Below, in pieces: positions 51,888-63,230 of a stretch of 64,000 nt of DNA (the stretch's first letter is position 1; each line of letters begins with the position of its first letter). The stretch is taken from the NCBI GenBank assembly GCA_965240325.2, contig OZ251234.1, positions 1,674,001 through 1,738,000 of the forward strand, in the 5' to 3' direction. The stretch comes from Rebecca billardiae RCC1528. Its lineage: Eukaryota; Haptophyta. The notes under the pieces were generated by a model that was given only the letters and a program-made list of their open reading frames with translations, ran no database searches and was not told where the DNA came from. Both the position numbers and the translations under genes were made by a program.

Positions 51888-53129
51888 ATGGAAGGCACGG
51901 GCAGGCGAGGGGGCAGGGGCTGCCCAGATTGGGCGTGTCCGGCGTGCAGCGCGCACGTCTTTGGCTCTCGCACATCGTGCTACAAGTGCGGCACTACTCG
52001 GCCGCAGCATAGCGCTCCGGCGAGAGCAGGCGACTGGACATGCCCGGCGTGCCACGCTCACGTCTTTGGCCACAAGGCGGCGTGCTTCCGGTGCGGCGTG
52101 GGCCGCCCAGCGCTGGCTCGAGGTGCGCCCAGCCGATCGCGGGGCCCGGCCCTTGCTCCGCCAGCCTTCTCACCGGCGATCACCATGCCTTCGCCCGCGC
52201 GCGAGGACGAGCTGCTGACCGTCGGCACTTTCAACGTGCTCCACCCGCCGCACGCGCTGCATTACGGGGAGCCGGAGGGCCTCGACGCACAGACCGGGCA
52301 GAGCAACTGGGCCGCCCGCGCGCCGCGCATCGGCGGCCTGCTGCGCGAGCACGCGCTCGACGCGTACCTGCTGCAGGAGCTCGGCCCGTCTGAGTTGGAG
52401 GACCTGAGGCCACTCGTGGAGAACGCGTACGAGGTCGTGTACGCCAGGCACCCGCTGCGCGAGGGCGGCGATGGCGTGTGCGTGCTGCTGCGCAAGGGGC
52501 GGCTCGAGCTCGAGCGTGCCGAGGCCGTCCCGCTCAAGTGCCGATGGCCCGAGCCCGACGGCGGCGAGCCGTACATGTGCGTGGCTGTTGCCGTCGCGCG
52601 TGATCTGCGCAACGGCGGCGCGCGGCTGCTACTAGCGTGCGCCCACCTGTACAGCAAGAAGACGCACCGCCCGGAGGAGACGCTGCTGGACTGGCTCGAC
52701 GCGCGCGCGCCTGAGGTGTCTTGCGTGGTCTGGGGCGGCGACTGCAACCGCGGGTACGCGCGCGGCGAGCGCGCGCCCTACGCCTGCGCGCCGCCGGTGC
52801 GGCCGACGCGGCGCGCAAGCGGCAAGACCATCGACTGGATCTTTGCCCGCGCCGGCGGACGCGCGCCGCACCCACCGGCTGAGAATGACAACGGCGGCGA
52901 GGCGGACCGTCGGGGAGGGACGAGCCCGAGGTGGGGTCCTGCAGGCGAGGCAGGTAGCTGCGCCCCCGTGCGCACCGCGCGCACGGAGGCTTTCGTCGAG
53001 GCCACATGGCGGGCGACGCCGCTCCTCTCTGACCACTACGCAGAGGCTGTGGCCGTGCCCGTGCCGCTCCGCGCGCATCGTCGTCCTCGTCCTCACCAGC
53101 CTGCGTCGATCATCCAGGGCGATCCATGA
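51888..53129 (+). CDS. RanBP2-type zinc-finger protein with EEP nuclease/phosphatase domain
   Basis: 413 residues from the ATG at 51888; an in-frame ATG at 51789 would add 33 residues. Two CX2C-X10-CX2C fingers come first (WACPACSAHVFGSRTSCYKC and WTCPACHAHVFGHKAACFRC), the type that binds RNA or ubiquitin. The endonuclease/exonuclease/phosphatase domain runs from about residue 105 to 405. Its motifs are GTFNVLHPP (metal Asn), LLQELGP (catalytic Glu), WGGDCNRGY (the GDxN motif), TIDWIFAR and the terminal SDHYAEAV (catalytic Asp-His). All catalytic positions are present. A poly(A) nuclease or 2'-phosphodiesterase role is plausible given RNA-binding fingers, but the substrate is not shown. Confidence 0.88.
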   Translation: MEGTGRRGGRGCPDWACPACSAHVFGSRTSCYKCGTTRPQHSAPARAGDWTCPACHAHVFGHKAACFRCGVGRPALARGAPSRSRGPALAPPAFSPAITMPSPAREDELLTVGTFNVLHPPHALHYGEPEGLDAQTGQSNWAARAPRIGGLLREHALDAYLLQELGPSELEDLRPLVENAYEVVYARHPLREGGDGVCVLLRKGRLELERAEAVPLKCRWPEPDGGEPYMCVAVAVARDLRNGGARLLLACAHLYSKKTHRPEETLLDWLDARAPEVSCVVWGGDCNRGYARGERAPYACAPPVRPTRRASGKTIDWIFARAGGRAPHPPAENDNGGEADRRGGTSPRWGPAGEAGSCAPVRTARTEAFVEATWRATPLLSDHYAEAVAVPVPLRAHRRPRPHQPASIIQGDP

Positions 53130-53173
53130 CGACGACCGGGCGGCGGCGGCGGCATCAGCGGCATACTGCTGCC

Positions 53174-54166
53174 TATCCCCTTACCGCAGTCTGCTTCTAT
53201 ATACGAAGCAGATTTGGGTGGGCGGCGGCGTGGGAGCGCTGGGCGCGCAGGTAGACGGCGCGAGCGGGCGCGCGCACGCTTGGGGGCATCTTTGGGACCA
53301 TACCCATCGATGACCCGAGCCTCGCCGCCACCGCCCTTCCCCTTCTCCCCGGTGCCACGGCGTCCAGACGGAGTGCCAAACGAGCGTTTGAACATGCCAC
53401 GAAGCAGATTTGGAATAGTGCTCAAACCGCTGCGGAGGTGATCGTCAGGCTGCGGCGTGAGGCTGGGAGGGGTATAATAACGTAATGGATGACGGTCGTC
53501 ACCCGTGCGCCGGTCGGTAGGCTGCTACTCAGCGCCCAGTAGGCTCGTACGCTGCACCTCGAGCTCAAGATCCCTCACCGTGGGCTCCGCGCGAGTGACA
53601 CTGAGCACGAGGAGGGTGTACTTGCGAGGGGTACGCGCGTCGCGCCTGCGATCGACGCCAGGACAAGCGAAGAAGCGATACCACCACTCCCGCGAAGCGC
53701 CTGCCTGACTTGCACTCGGTGTACACACTGCGTGCGGCGTGCCGCAAGGAAGGAGCCCGACCCGTGCCTCAGCGTGTCCCGCGCGGCTGGCTGGTGGGCA
53801 CTTTCAACGTGATCGGTCATGCGAACGCGCGCAGAGTAACGCGCGCAGTATGTACACTGTCTACAATCATCTTTGTCGGTCGCCCACGTGCTTGAAGCGG
53901 CTGCAAGGAGTGCAGCCGGGTGTCGCGGGCCAGTCGAGCGCCCAGCCAGCACGACGGCAGCTCGGCGCCGCCGCGCGTTGCCATCGTGGAGGCGGTCAAG
54001 CTGGAGTTACTAGGCTGGCGGCTGTCTGAGGGTAGCTAGACCATGCCTGGGCACTCTCAAGCCGTGTTCAACGCCCAGGCGCGCGTGGGTGGGCCGCAAA
54101 GCGCGCGCAGCGGCCGCCGTCAAATCTGCTTCCATACGAAGCAGATTGAACTGCGGTAAGGGGATA
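53174..54166. mobile_element. Inverted-repeat-bounded element, about 1 kb
   Basis: TATCCCCTTACCGCAGT (53174-53190) is the exact reverse complement of 54150-54166. Just inside each end lies a small hairpin, CTGCTTC...GAAGCAG (53191-53213 and 54124-54145), so the paired ends extend to about 40 bp with a 5-bp offset. No transposase frame is seen inside. A third copy of GAAGCAGATTT lies at 53400. It starts 45 bp after the nuclease stop codon and may lie in its 3' UTR. No target-site duplication was found. Confidence 0.6.
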
Positions 54167-54654
54167 TGTGGCGTTATAACGGAGTTATAACCGAGTGTGT
54201 CGGGAGGCTGGAAAGGCGACGCGCAGCTGGTGGACAAGGGTCGCCATCGTCTTCTAGGTCCTGCAGGTAGTTGTAGCCGATTTCCGGAGCTCATCGGCCA
54301 CGGAGCTATCGTCCTTTATATTGTGACAATCATCATAATGGCGGCCGCTGGTCCTTTCATATCGGCCAACCACATCACTGGCTCCTCTGTAAGTACCCGC
54401 TCCTCTCCACTATCCGGCGCTCGAGATCATATATATATATATCCAAGATCATCTTAAGTCGGCATGGCAACTTATTACCAAAGTTCATCAAGCAGCCCAC
54501 CTAGCAGAGCTCGCTCGATCATATCGGTTACACGACCTCTCCGCTTTCGGGCCAAGCTGCTCATCTCTAGGCCACCCCTGCTTGCCTGCGCATCGCCATC
54601 AGCAAAGCCCGAGGTCTCATCTCCTCTGCGTTCCTTGCTTGTGCTCGTTGAGGG

Positions 54655-54790
54655 GGGCAGCCCCATCGAGGCTGCCCCGGGCTTCTTGGCCAGACCGGCT
54701 GGTGGATGTTCCAGTTCCGCTGCATTCGTTTGCAGAGCGGGGGGCCGTCCCATCGAGGCTGTCCCGGGCTTCTCAGCCCGACTGGCCTGA
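54655..54790. repeat. Tandem duplicate of a GC-rich hairpin
   Basis: The first copy contains GGGGCAGCC, a seven-base loop and GGCTGCCCC, a perfect nine-pair stem. A diverged second copy follows about 80 bp later (GGGGCCGTCCCATCGAGGCT), with both sharing CGGGCTTCT. Function unknown. Confidence 0.75.
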
Positions 54791-55604
54791 TTCCTTCCGC
54801 ATACACCTACTGGCCCGGCGAGGGTTGTGTGCCAACGCGCTATGCGTGTGCGTGTGCCCTGCACGTGTACAGGTGTCTCAACCCAACGCCCTGGCTAACT
54901 CTCCACCCACCCAAAAACAAAAAAATTTCCCCCAAAAAAACCAACAAAACGACGCCGCCTCGCCGTCGGATTTCTGCTGCTCGCTACGCTTCCTCATCAT
55001 TGGCTTCATGACCATGTCCCCTGTCGCCCACCTCCATCTTGCTGCGTCGTCCTCATCATCACATCAACTGGATCACTCAGGCCTGCTCACACTAACAACG
55101 GGACCTTGCTGCCACGCTGGCGCAGTCTGCGCGCAGCTTTGGCACCGTCGGCTCAGTCGCTCTTCCCGTTCAGCCAGGGACAATTCCCCACCATGCGCAA
55201 GTATATATATACATCACCATTTCTGCATGGTGTGTATCATCGGCATTTGCTGCATGCTCACATATGTGCTGCAATACCTGCCCTCGCATGCACATCACGC
55301 AGACTGTGGGTGATGTGATGTTCGTCCATACTCAATGGCGTCGCGTCGCTTTCTATGCAGGAGGACACACACTCACACACACACACACAGCACACACACA
55401 CACACTCACACACACACATACATACTATATATGCAGAGCAGTACTGTACCGTATTGACCCGCTACTATGTGCGCGACTACTACTGCTTTGTCTACGTACT
55501 TTGCTGATGCCGCTGCTGCGGCGCTGCGCTGCGACTCGCCGACTCCTCAGTCGTCCTACGTCCACTCCGCGCCCGTGTCGGCATGCCGCCGGCGGAATAA
55601 TGAG

Positions 55605-55715
<111 letters not shown>

Positions 55716-56328
55716 TATTAATCACCAGCATCATGATCATCTGATCAGCGCGCGCCGTGCTATTTTAATACCTACTTATTCTTATACTGAGTCAGCGCCA
55801 TCTCAAGTCATCGTCACGGACGATCAGTCATCATCATAGTAGTCGTCATCATCACTCATCCATCACAGACACAGACGCCGTGCCGCGCGAGCGGCGAGGC
55901 CCAGTGTCCAGTCGCGGTCGCGGACCGGATTCAAGATGCTGCCGCCATTAATTATCCAGCATGATCCGCCGCCGCGCCAATATATGCGCCACATATATCC
56001 GTCTGCCGCAGCTGCTCGCCGCTAGGTCGGCGGGCGGCGACATTGACTACTCGACCTCACCCTCATCCAAGTGCTCCGGAAGGCGCTCGGCCGCGGCGGC
56101 ATCTGCGGCCATCTGCCGTCGCCGCCGCGTGCCCCAGGCCGAGGCGGTGCTCCATCCCGCGGCCCTGCTCCCTCAGAGGGGCAGGGCTGCGGGTGGCGCA
56201 CTGCCTGACCTGGTTGGAAGGCGCGGACGCATTCTATGTGTCTGCTGCACTCTGAGCCTGACGCTTGCCCGTTGCATACCACGTCGTTAAATATATCTGA
56301 CGCCTGCCCGTTGTCACATACCACGTCG

Positions 56329-56330
<2 letters not shown>

Positions 56331-56377
<47 letters not shown>

Positions 56378-56378
56378 A
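56331..56378. repeat. (TA)n(TG)n microsatellite
   Basis: TA units passing directly into TG units. Confidence 0.95.
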
Positions 56379-57108
56379 TTATGGTTGTATAACCGCTCGT
56401 TTATGCGGGTATAACTCACCGGTAGCCCTCATGAGGGCGGGCTGGCAGCCAGGGTCCGGCTGCCTGAAGGTTTTCCGGTCGTCAAGCTGAGCCTGGCCAG
56501 CCGGACTGGGGTGGGCGCGGATCCGCGCAGCAGCTTGGCAAGCGAAGCGATGCGCGTCTCTGCGCGCGCTCGCTGGCTGCACCCGCGGCTCGGCGGCCGG
56601 CGTGGCTGACTGGCTGCTGGGTCACCGCGGCGCTGGTGGCTGCCCCTCCTCTGGGAGTTGTTTCTCCCTGCCCTCCCACCCTGCTGGTTGCTGGGTGGGC
56701 ATGGCCTTGGGTGCGCGCGGTGTCGGGGCCGGGGGGGTGGAGGCCCTCGAGGCCTCTGCCTCCTGCGGCGCCGCGCTCGGCTCAAACTTGCGCGTTGGGG
56801 GAGGGCGTCGGCTGCCAGCGCCGCCTGCGGTCTACGTGCTCCATCGAGTACTTCTGCTTCCTCTTCGGCGTCTAGGCGGTCGGCTTCTGTCGGCGTAGCA
56901 GTTGCTCGAATGCATCGGCGAGTCCTTCCCGGTCGGCGTCGCATCCTGGACGGCTTCGGGTGTGTGTGACCTAGTCACCTCACGCGTTTCATCAGCGCGG
57001 CCCCCACCTCAATCGTCTGTACCCGATTCGGCTAAGTGACTACCCGATCATGTCGGCAGGGTCTACCGAGTGAGTTATATGTATACAATAAAATATGGCG
57101 TAGGCGGC

Positions 57109-57162
57109 CGTCTAGCGCTGCTGCTTGCTGCTCGCCGTCTAGCGCTGCTGCTTGCTGCTCGC
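57109..57162. repeat. 27-bp tandem duplication spanning a stop codon
   Basis: CTAGCGCTGCTGCTTGCTGC with its flanks occurs twice, end to end. On the minus strand the unit encodes SSKQQR and the TAG stop, so the gene's last codons and stop are repeated just downstream. Confidence 0.9.
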
Positions 57163-60100
57163 CGGCACGGACGACGCCGGGATCTGCTGGATGTAGCTAC
57201 CGCGGAAGGACAGGCCTTCGTCGTCCGACTTGCCGTCCATCAGTGCGAGCTCCTCCGCCGAGATCGTCAGCGCCGCGGCCCGGCGCTGCTTGACGCTCTC
57301 GAGCAGCTGGTTGAACTCGAACGTCTCCTGGTAATCCGTGTCCGCGTCGAGCAGCTCCCGCTGCATCGCGCGCACGATGGCCTGCACCGTGCGCACCTCG
57401 ACGCGGTACGGGTGCGCCGCGCGCTCCTCCTCGAGCTTACTCACCTCGTTGGCGTAGTAGGTCTTAGTCTCGCCCGTCATCGGGTTCTGGTCCTCCCACT
57501 CGAGCCTGCGCGCGCGCGGCGGGCGGCGCGGAAGCGGGTTGGAAGCAGCCGCCGCGGGTGAGCACGAGCGCCAGCCGTGCCGCGGCCGCCGGCGTGCAGA
57601 CCCGGCCTCGCGCGGCCTGGGGGGCGAGCGGCGGCGCGGGCGCGCGGCGCGCGGCGCGCGGCGCGAGCGCGCACCAGCCCGCAGGGAAGAACGTCGAGGG
57701 GCAGCCCAGCAGCATCTCGGCGAGCCACACCAGCTCGGGCTGCTTCATCGGCTCGATCTCGAGCGCGCCCGAGGCGACGAAGATCTCCGGCAGGGCGCAC
57801 GGGCGCATGCGCAGCGCGCGCGCGCGCACGCGGCGGTACAGACCCTGCGCGCGCGCCGCGGCCGGCAATTCGTTCCAAGGCGCGGGCGGCACGGCGGGCC
57901 ATGTCACGGCGGGCGGATCGGAAGGGCGCTCGCGCGCGCGGCGGCGGCGCGCGCGCGCACCGAGAGGCTCTCCGCCGCCTGCGTGCGCGCCGCGTGCTCG
58001 TGCACCTCGCGCGTCGCCAGCCGCTCCTTCTCCAGCTGCTCTGCCACCAGAAAAATAATATCGCGCTGTCGGCTCGCTTTGCTCTCGCCGGCGACAAACG
58101 CGGCCGCGGCGCGCTCGCGGTCGGACGCCGCGCGGCGCGCGAGGATGCTCGGCGCCTCGATGAGCGGCAGCTCGGACTGGCGGTGGATGCCGCCGTCCGC
58201 GGCGAGGTCGACGTACTCAGTCTGAGGGGGCGGCCGGAGGGCGGGGAGACGGCGCGCGCGCGCACGCGGGGGTGAGGCGCGCGCGCGGCGCGGCGCGGCG
58301 CGCGAGCGCGCGCGCGCCCATCCCGCGTGCGCGCCGTCCGCGCGCGCGCGCGGCAGAGATGGCTCGGCGCACGCACGGCGTGCGCGCAGAGCGGCGCACG
58401 CGCTCGCGCATGCCGGCCGGCCGTGCGCCGCGCGGCCATCGGCGCGCCGCTCACCCCGTCCTCGGCGGTCGCGAACTGCATCCAGCCCTCCAGGTGCCCC
58501 CACTTGCGCGGCCGCTTCTTGCGGCGCCGCTGCTGCGCCACGTGCTCTGCAAAGGTGCTGAGCAGGGGGTGCTCTGCGCGCAGCTCGCCCGTGACGAGGT
58601 GCCTGAAGCTGAAGCCGCCGAGGCCCGCGGTGCTCAGCTCGGCGTCGACGCCCTCGGGCGGCGGCGCGTCCGGCGCCGCCGCCTCCTCCACCCAGCCCGC
58701 GGGCAGCGGGCATGTGATTGCCTCGACGGCCAGCGGAAGCAAGAACAACTCGTCATCCGCTCGGACGAGTGAGATGCCGAGGCGGCTCGCCATCGCCACC
58801 ACCATCTCGGGCGTGATCCGCGCGCTCTTGTCGAGGAGCGACGGGCGCGCGCTCATCTGCATGCACGCCTTCACCGCCGCCCACGCGCGCGCCGTCTCGC
58901 CCTCGTCCTCCTCCCCCTCCGCAGGGCCGAAGCCCGCCGCGTCGGCGTTCATTCGCGCCGCCTCGCGTGCGACGCGGAGCACGAGCCGCTTCTCTGCGAG
59001 GTACGACTCGCGGGTGACCCAGCCGTCCTCCTCGCGCGGCTCGGGCACGCGGACCTGCGGGCACGAGGGCCACGCAGCCGGGGGCGCGCCGCGCGGCACG
59101 CGCGGCGGCGCACACGGCGCACACGACGGACGCAGGCGGCGGTGAGCTCGGCGGCGCGCGCGGCTCGCGGCGCGCGCTCCAGCGCACGCGCGGGCGCGCG
59201 AGCGCGCGGGGTGTGGTGCGGCGGCTCGGGAGCGCGGCGCGCGCGGCGGCGCGAGCAAGCAGCGCACCGTGAGCCCGGCGAGCACGTACTTGGGCAGCTT
59301 CGCCTTGAGCTCGTTCAGCTCGGTCGACGCCTGCCGCATCGCCACCTTGATCGGGCGGCGGTCCGCATACAGAGCCGTGTAGCGCTGCACAGTCTCGTCC
59401 GCGTGTGCGCAGCTCTCGAGCAGCTCGGCCTCGAGCGTGTCGATGGCGGCGGGGAGCCAGAGCCGCGCGCGCCGCGCCTCCTCGCGCGGCGGGCACTCCC
59501 GGTCGAGCCGCGACAGCACGTGCTCGCGCCCGCGCGCGTAGTCGTACCTCTCCTTGTGCGGGCGCAGCGGCCCCTCGAGCTGTCGGTCGGGCACGCGGCG
59601 CCGCTCGGCCGCGCGGCCCCAGTGCGCCTTGAACCGCCGCGCCTTCTCGTCGCGCACGAGCTCCATCTTCGCTTCGGCCTCCTCGAGCGCGCTGCGCGCC
59701 TCCGCGCCCAGCTCCTTCAGCGTGCGCAGCACGTTGAGCGGCGTGTACTCCGGAATCTCGAGCGCCGAGATGCCGATGGACGGCACCTCCTCGCGCACGC
59801 CAAGCGCGCTCGCGACGCCGGGCAGAGTGAAGTCGCGGCCCATCTGGTGGATGGCCTCCTTGAGCGCCTCGACCACCTCCTTCGGGTGGCCGAGCCGCTC
59901 GCTCTCCGTGTTGATGATCAGCAGGCGCAGCACCGCCGCGCGCCCGCTCCCACTCGAGCGCCGAGACACGTCGCCGCCGCCGCCGCGGCCGCCGCCGCCG
60001 CCGCCGCCGCGGTTGGAGCCGTCGACCGTGCCGCCGTCGGTCTCGATCACCAGCTGGTCGTCCTCGCAGCCGATGTAGTTGGCGATGTCGCCGACGACGT

Positions 60101-63100
60101 GCGTGGCGAACGCGTCGTACACCTCCGAGACCGCGAGCTCCTCCTTGAACCCGGGCCCCACCAGCTCGCAGCGCAGCTCCACATACGAGGGCGGGTAGTG
60201 CGTCTTCTCTCGGAGCTCTCGGAGAACATCGAGCGCGCCGCGCTGCCACGCGAGCTGCGAGACGGCGGTCTTGTACGCGGGCTTGATGCGCGTGGAGGCG
60301 GCGAGCTGGCCGACGAGCGAGATGCGGCGCTGCTGCAGCATCTGCCACCGCTCGCGCGCCAGCGCCTCGTCGATCACCGTGAGCACCTTGAGCGCGCCCT
60401 CGACCGAGTTGATCCGCTCGTGCAGCCGTCGCGCGTCGGTGAACTTGGTCGCGGCCGGCTTGAGCTGCGGCCGGATGGACTCGAGGTCGGCGAGCTTGGA
60501 CTCGATCTCGTCGCGCACGCGGCCGATGATCACCTTGGGCGTGTACTTGGACGAGCGCATCCCGAACTCCGACACCATCTCCTGCACCACCTCGTGCCCG
60601 CCGCGCCGCTCCTCGTGCGCGACGACAAGCGCGAGCACGTCCGCGAGCGGCATGGCGTCCGCGCCGTCGCGCTCGACGCGCTCGATGCAGTCGCCGAGGT
60701 GGCCGTACAGGCCGATGAGGAGCTGGCACGCCCACGGCTCGCCGTGCTGCACGCTCGACTCGTCGTCCAGCGTCGACGGCGGCAGCGGCCGGCTGTACCC
60801 CGCCCTGAGCGACGCGCGGCGCGGCGAGCCGTCGTCGTGCTCCGCGGCCGCCGCCGCCTCGGCCGCCGCAGTCGCGACGACGTCGGACTGCGCCAGGTGA
60901 ATCCGCGAGGCGAGCGCGGGGAAGAGGTCGTTGTCGTCGGGCGGGAAGGCTTCGGCGAGCGCGCCGAGCGTCGACGCCGACGCCTCGTCCGCGCGCACGC
61001 GCGCCGCCTCGCCCAGCCGGTCGCGCCGCCCGACGAGCCGCGTGGCCAGCTTGCGCGCACCCATCAGGTAGCGCTGCTTGCACAGCCTGTCGTGGGCCTC
61101 GTCCGCGACGTGCTGCAGAACGGTCTTGGAGAAGGGGCGGTGGCGCGCGCCGAGCGTGTACTGCGGCGCGAGCTCCTCCGCCTTCGTCAGCTCCTCCAGC
61201 CGCCTGCGCAGCCACGCGCGCGGCGGGTTGTCCCCGGCGACCGCGTTCTTGGGCGGGTGGTACGTGCCCGTCGGCTCGTCGGCAGTGAAGACGACAAACT
61301 CGTCGACCGCGCCCTGTAGCGCCGCGATCACGCCGCGGTTGTGCGCGATGCCGGCGAGGAGGCGGTAGTAGTTCGCCTCGACGGACGAGGGGATCCGCTC
61401 GTACGCCTCGCGCAGCGCGCCCAGCTCGTGCTCCAGCGCCGCGCGCAGCGTCGAGCACGCCGCCTCCACCTCCTCGCCCGAGCTCGCGGGCGCGTAGCCC
61501 GAGACCTGGTTGACGACTCGCCGGTACTCTGACCACATCAGGTCGGACGCCTCCTCCCAGCGGCGGATCTGGCGCTGCCACTTGATCGCGGAGGCGCGCA
61601 CGCGCGCCGCGTGCTCCGAGAGCGTGCGCGTGAAGCCGAGCTTGCGCTTGCGCAGCTTGTCGCACACGCGGCGCGCGAACTGGATCCGAGCGAGCGACTG
61701 GACTGTCTTGATCTTGCGAACGTACTCGGGATATCTCGCGAGCGAGATCTTGAGCGCGGCGCGGCGACGCGCGACGAGCTTGACGCGCGCCTGGCGCGCC
61801 TGGCGCTGGCGGCGGAGCTCGCGGCGCTCCGGCACCGAGAGCGACGAGAGCCACGGGTCCTGCGACGCCGCCACCGCCTGCCGCCGCCACCACTCCTGGA
61901 TGCGCGCGGCCGCGGCATACAGCTTCTCGTCATGCCTGCGCCGCACGCGCCGCCGCAGGATCAGCTTGCGCCACGCCATCGCGAGCGTGGTCGCCGCCTT
62001 GTTGCGCTCGTCCGTGTACCGCTTGCGCAGCACGAAGGTCTTCGTCGAGCCGTACAGCAGCGCGGCCACCGCGTGCCACTCCTTCCCCACGCCGTGCGGC
62101 AGCCCGAGCTCCTGCGAGTTGAGCATGATGCAGCGGTTCGTGCCGAGCATGCCTCGCTTGATAAACGCGTCGGCGCGGCGGAACTCCTCGAGCGTCTCGG
62201 GGGAGTGCCAGCGCGAGGGCTCGAAGAGGACGGAGTAGGTGTCGGGCGAGTGCGCGAACGGCTCGAACCAGTGCAGCGTGAACGGGTCCGACGAGGTCGG
62301 CAGCGGCAGCCGCCAGAAGTCCGTTACTGCCTTGAGGACGTAGTTGAGCCCCTGCCACAGCGTCTTGGACGAGCGCGGCCGCGCGTTCGACGCGGGCGAC
62401 TGCTCGATGTACTTGAGGTCGTACCGCGAGAGCAGCACCGTCGGGTCGAGCGCGACCAGCTCGTTCAGCCGCTTCGCCTTGAGCGCCGAGTCCGGCGGCT
62501 CGCTGTACTCGAACATCGCGCGCTGGCGGCGCTCGTGCGCGAGCTGAGAGATCTGCAGTGCCTGCACCATCTTGAGCACCGTCACGCGCAGCTCGGCGAG
62601 GATGTGCGCGGCGTCGGTGTGCAGCTTGCCGATGGACGGGTCGCCGCGCGCGTGGATCGACGCCTCGGAGAACGCGCCCGGCGGCGAGAGCGCCGGGTCG
62701 AGCGCCGAGCGCTGCCGCGCCACCTGCATCTTGAAGCGCGTCGCCACGTCGATCAGTGCCTCGACCTGCGCCTCGTACACGGCGACGATCTCGGGGAGCG
62801 CGTTGGCCGCCTGCACCTTGGGCGCGAACCAGGCGTTCTTGCCACGCGTCTCCTCCTCCTCCTCCGACCGCCCGCCGCCCTTCTCAGGGCTCCCCTTCTT
62901 GCCGCGCTGCCGCGAGCCGCCGCCCGCAACGTCGATGCTCCGAGCGGACGGCAGATCGACCGGGCGGCGCGTGAGCCGCGCGGTGTCGGAGGAGCTGATG
63001 GGCGAGATGGCGCGCGTGCGGCGAGCTCCCGAGTAGATCGGCATCGTCGGCGAGTTGGCCAGCGCCGTCGTCGACTGCAGCAGCCGGCGCGCCTCCATCT

Positions 63101-63230
63101 TGGACGAGCGCGACGGCACGAGCTGCTGCCGCCCGCGAGCCGCCGGCTCGCCGCCGCCCGCGCCGAGCTCGCCCCGCGCCTGCTCGGCCCGCGCCTTGAG
63201 CACGGGGCTCTCGTGCTTTGGACGCATCAT
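57139..63230 (-). CDS. Large IQ-motif protein with two CEP164-type WW modules
   Basis: Exons 59268-63230, 58455-59054, 57961-58221, 57675-57844 and 57139-57505 give 1786 residues; all four introns are GTG(C/A)G-CAG and keep frame. The start is MMRPKHESP at 63230; an ATG at 63440 would add a GC-rich, poorly coding leader. Residues 420-560 carry IQ-like helices (AAARIQEWWRRQAV, SLARIQFARRVCDKL). The body is long, helical and charged. Near 1400-1480 lies ITPEMVVAMASRLGISLVRA, then PLAVEAITCPLPAGW. Near 1625-1695 lies PELVWLAEMLLGCPSTFFPA, then, across an intron, GWLEWEDQNPMTGETKTYYA. Both copy the helix-then-WW layout of the CEP164 N-terminus. A basal-body or axonemal scaffold is the likeliest role. 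No named orthologue is recognised. Confidence 0.82.

Noticed and set aside
54582-55313. A 243-codon ORF as a gene
   Set aside because: No family similarity; it crosses a duplicated hairpin region, A-runs and the start of an AT-rich area, and its amino-acid pattern looks random.
58753-61893. A 1046-codon minus-strand frame and a 725-codon plus-strand frame at 59142-61319
   Set aside because: Both are Arg/Ala-rich translations of the wrong frames of the large IQ/WW gene. The true frame has helical, IQ and WW signatures.
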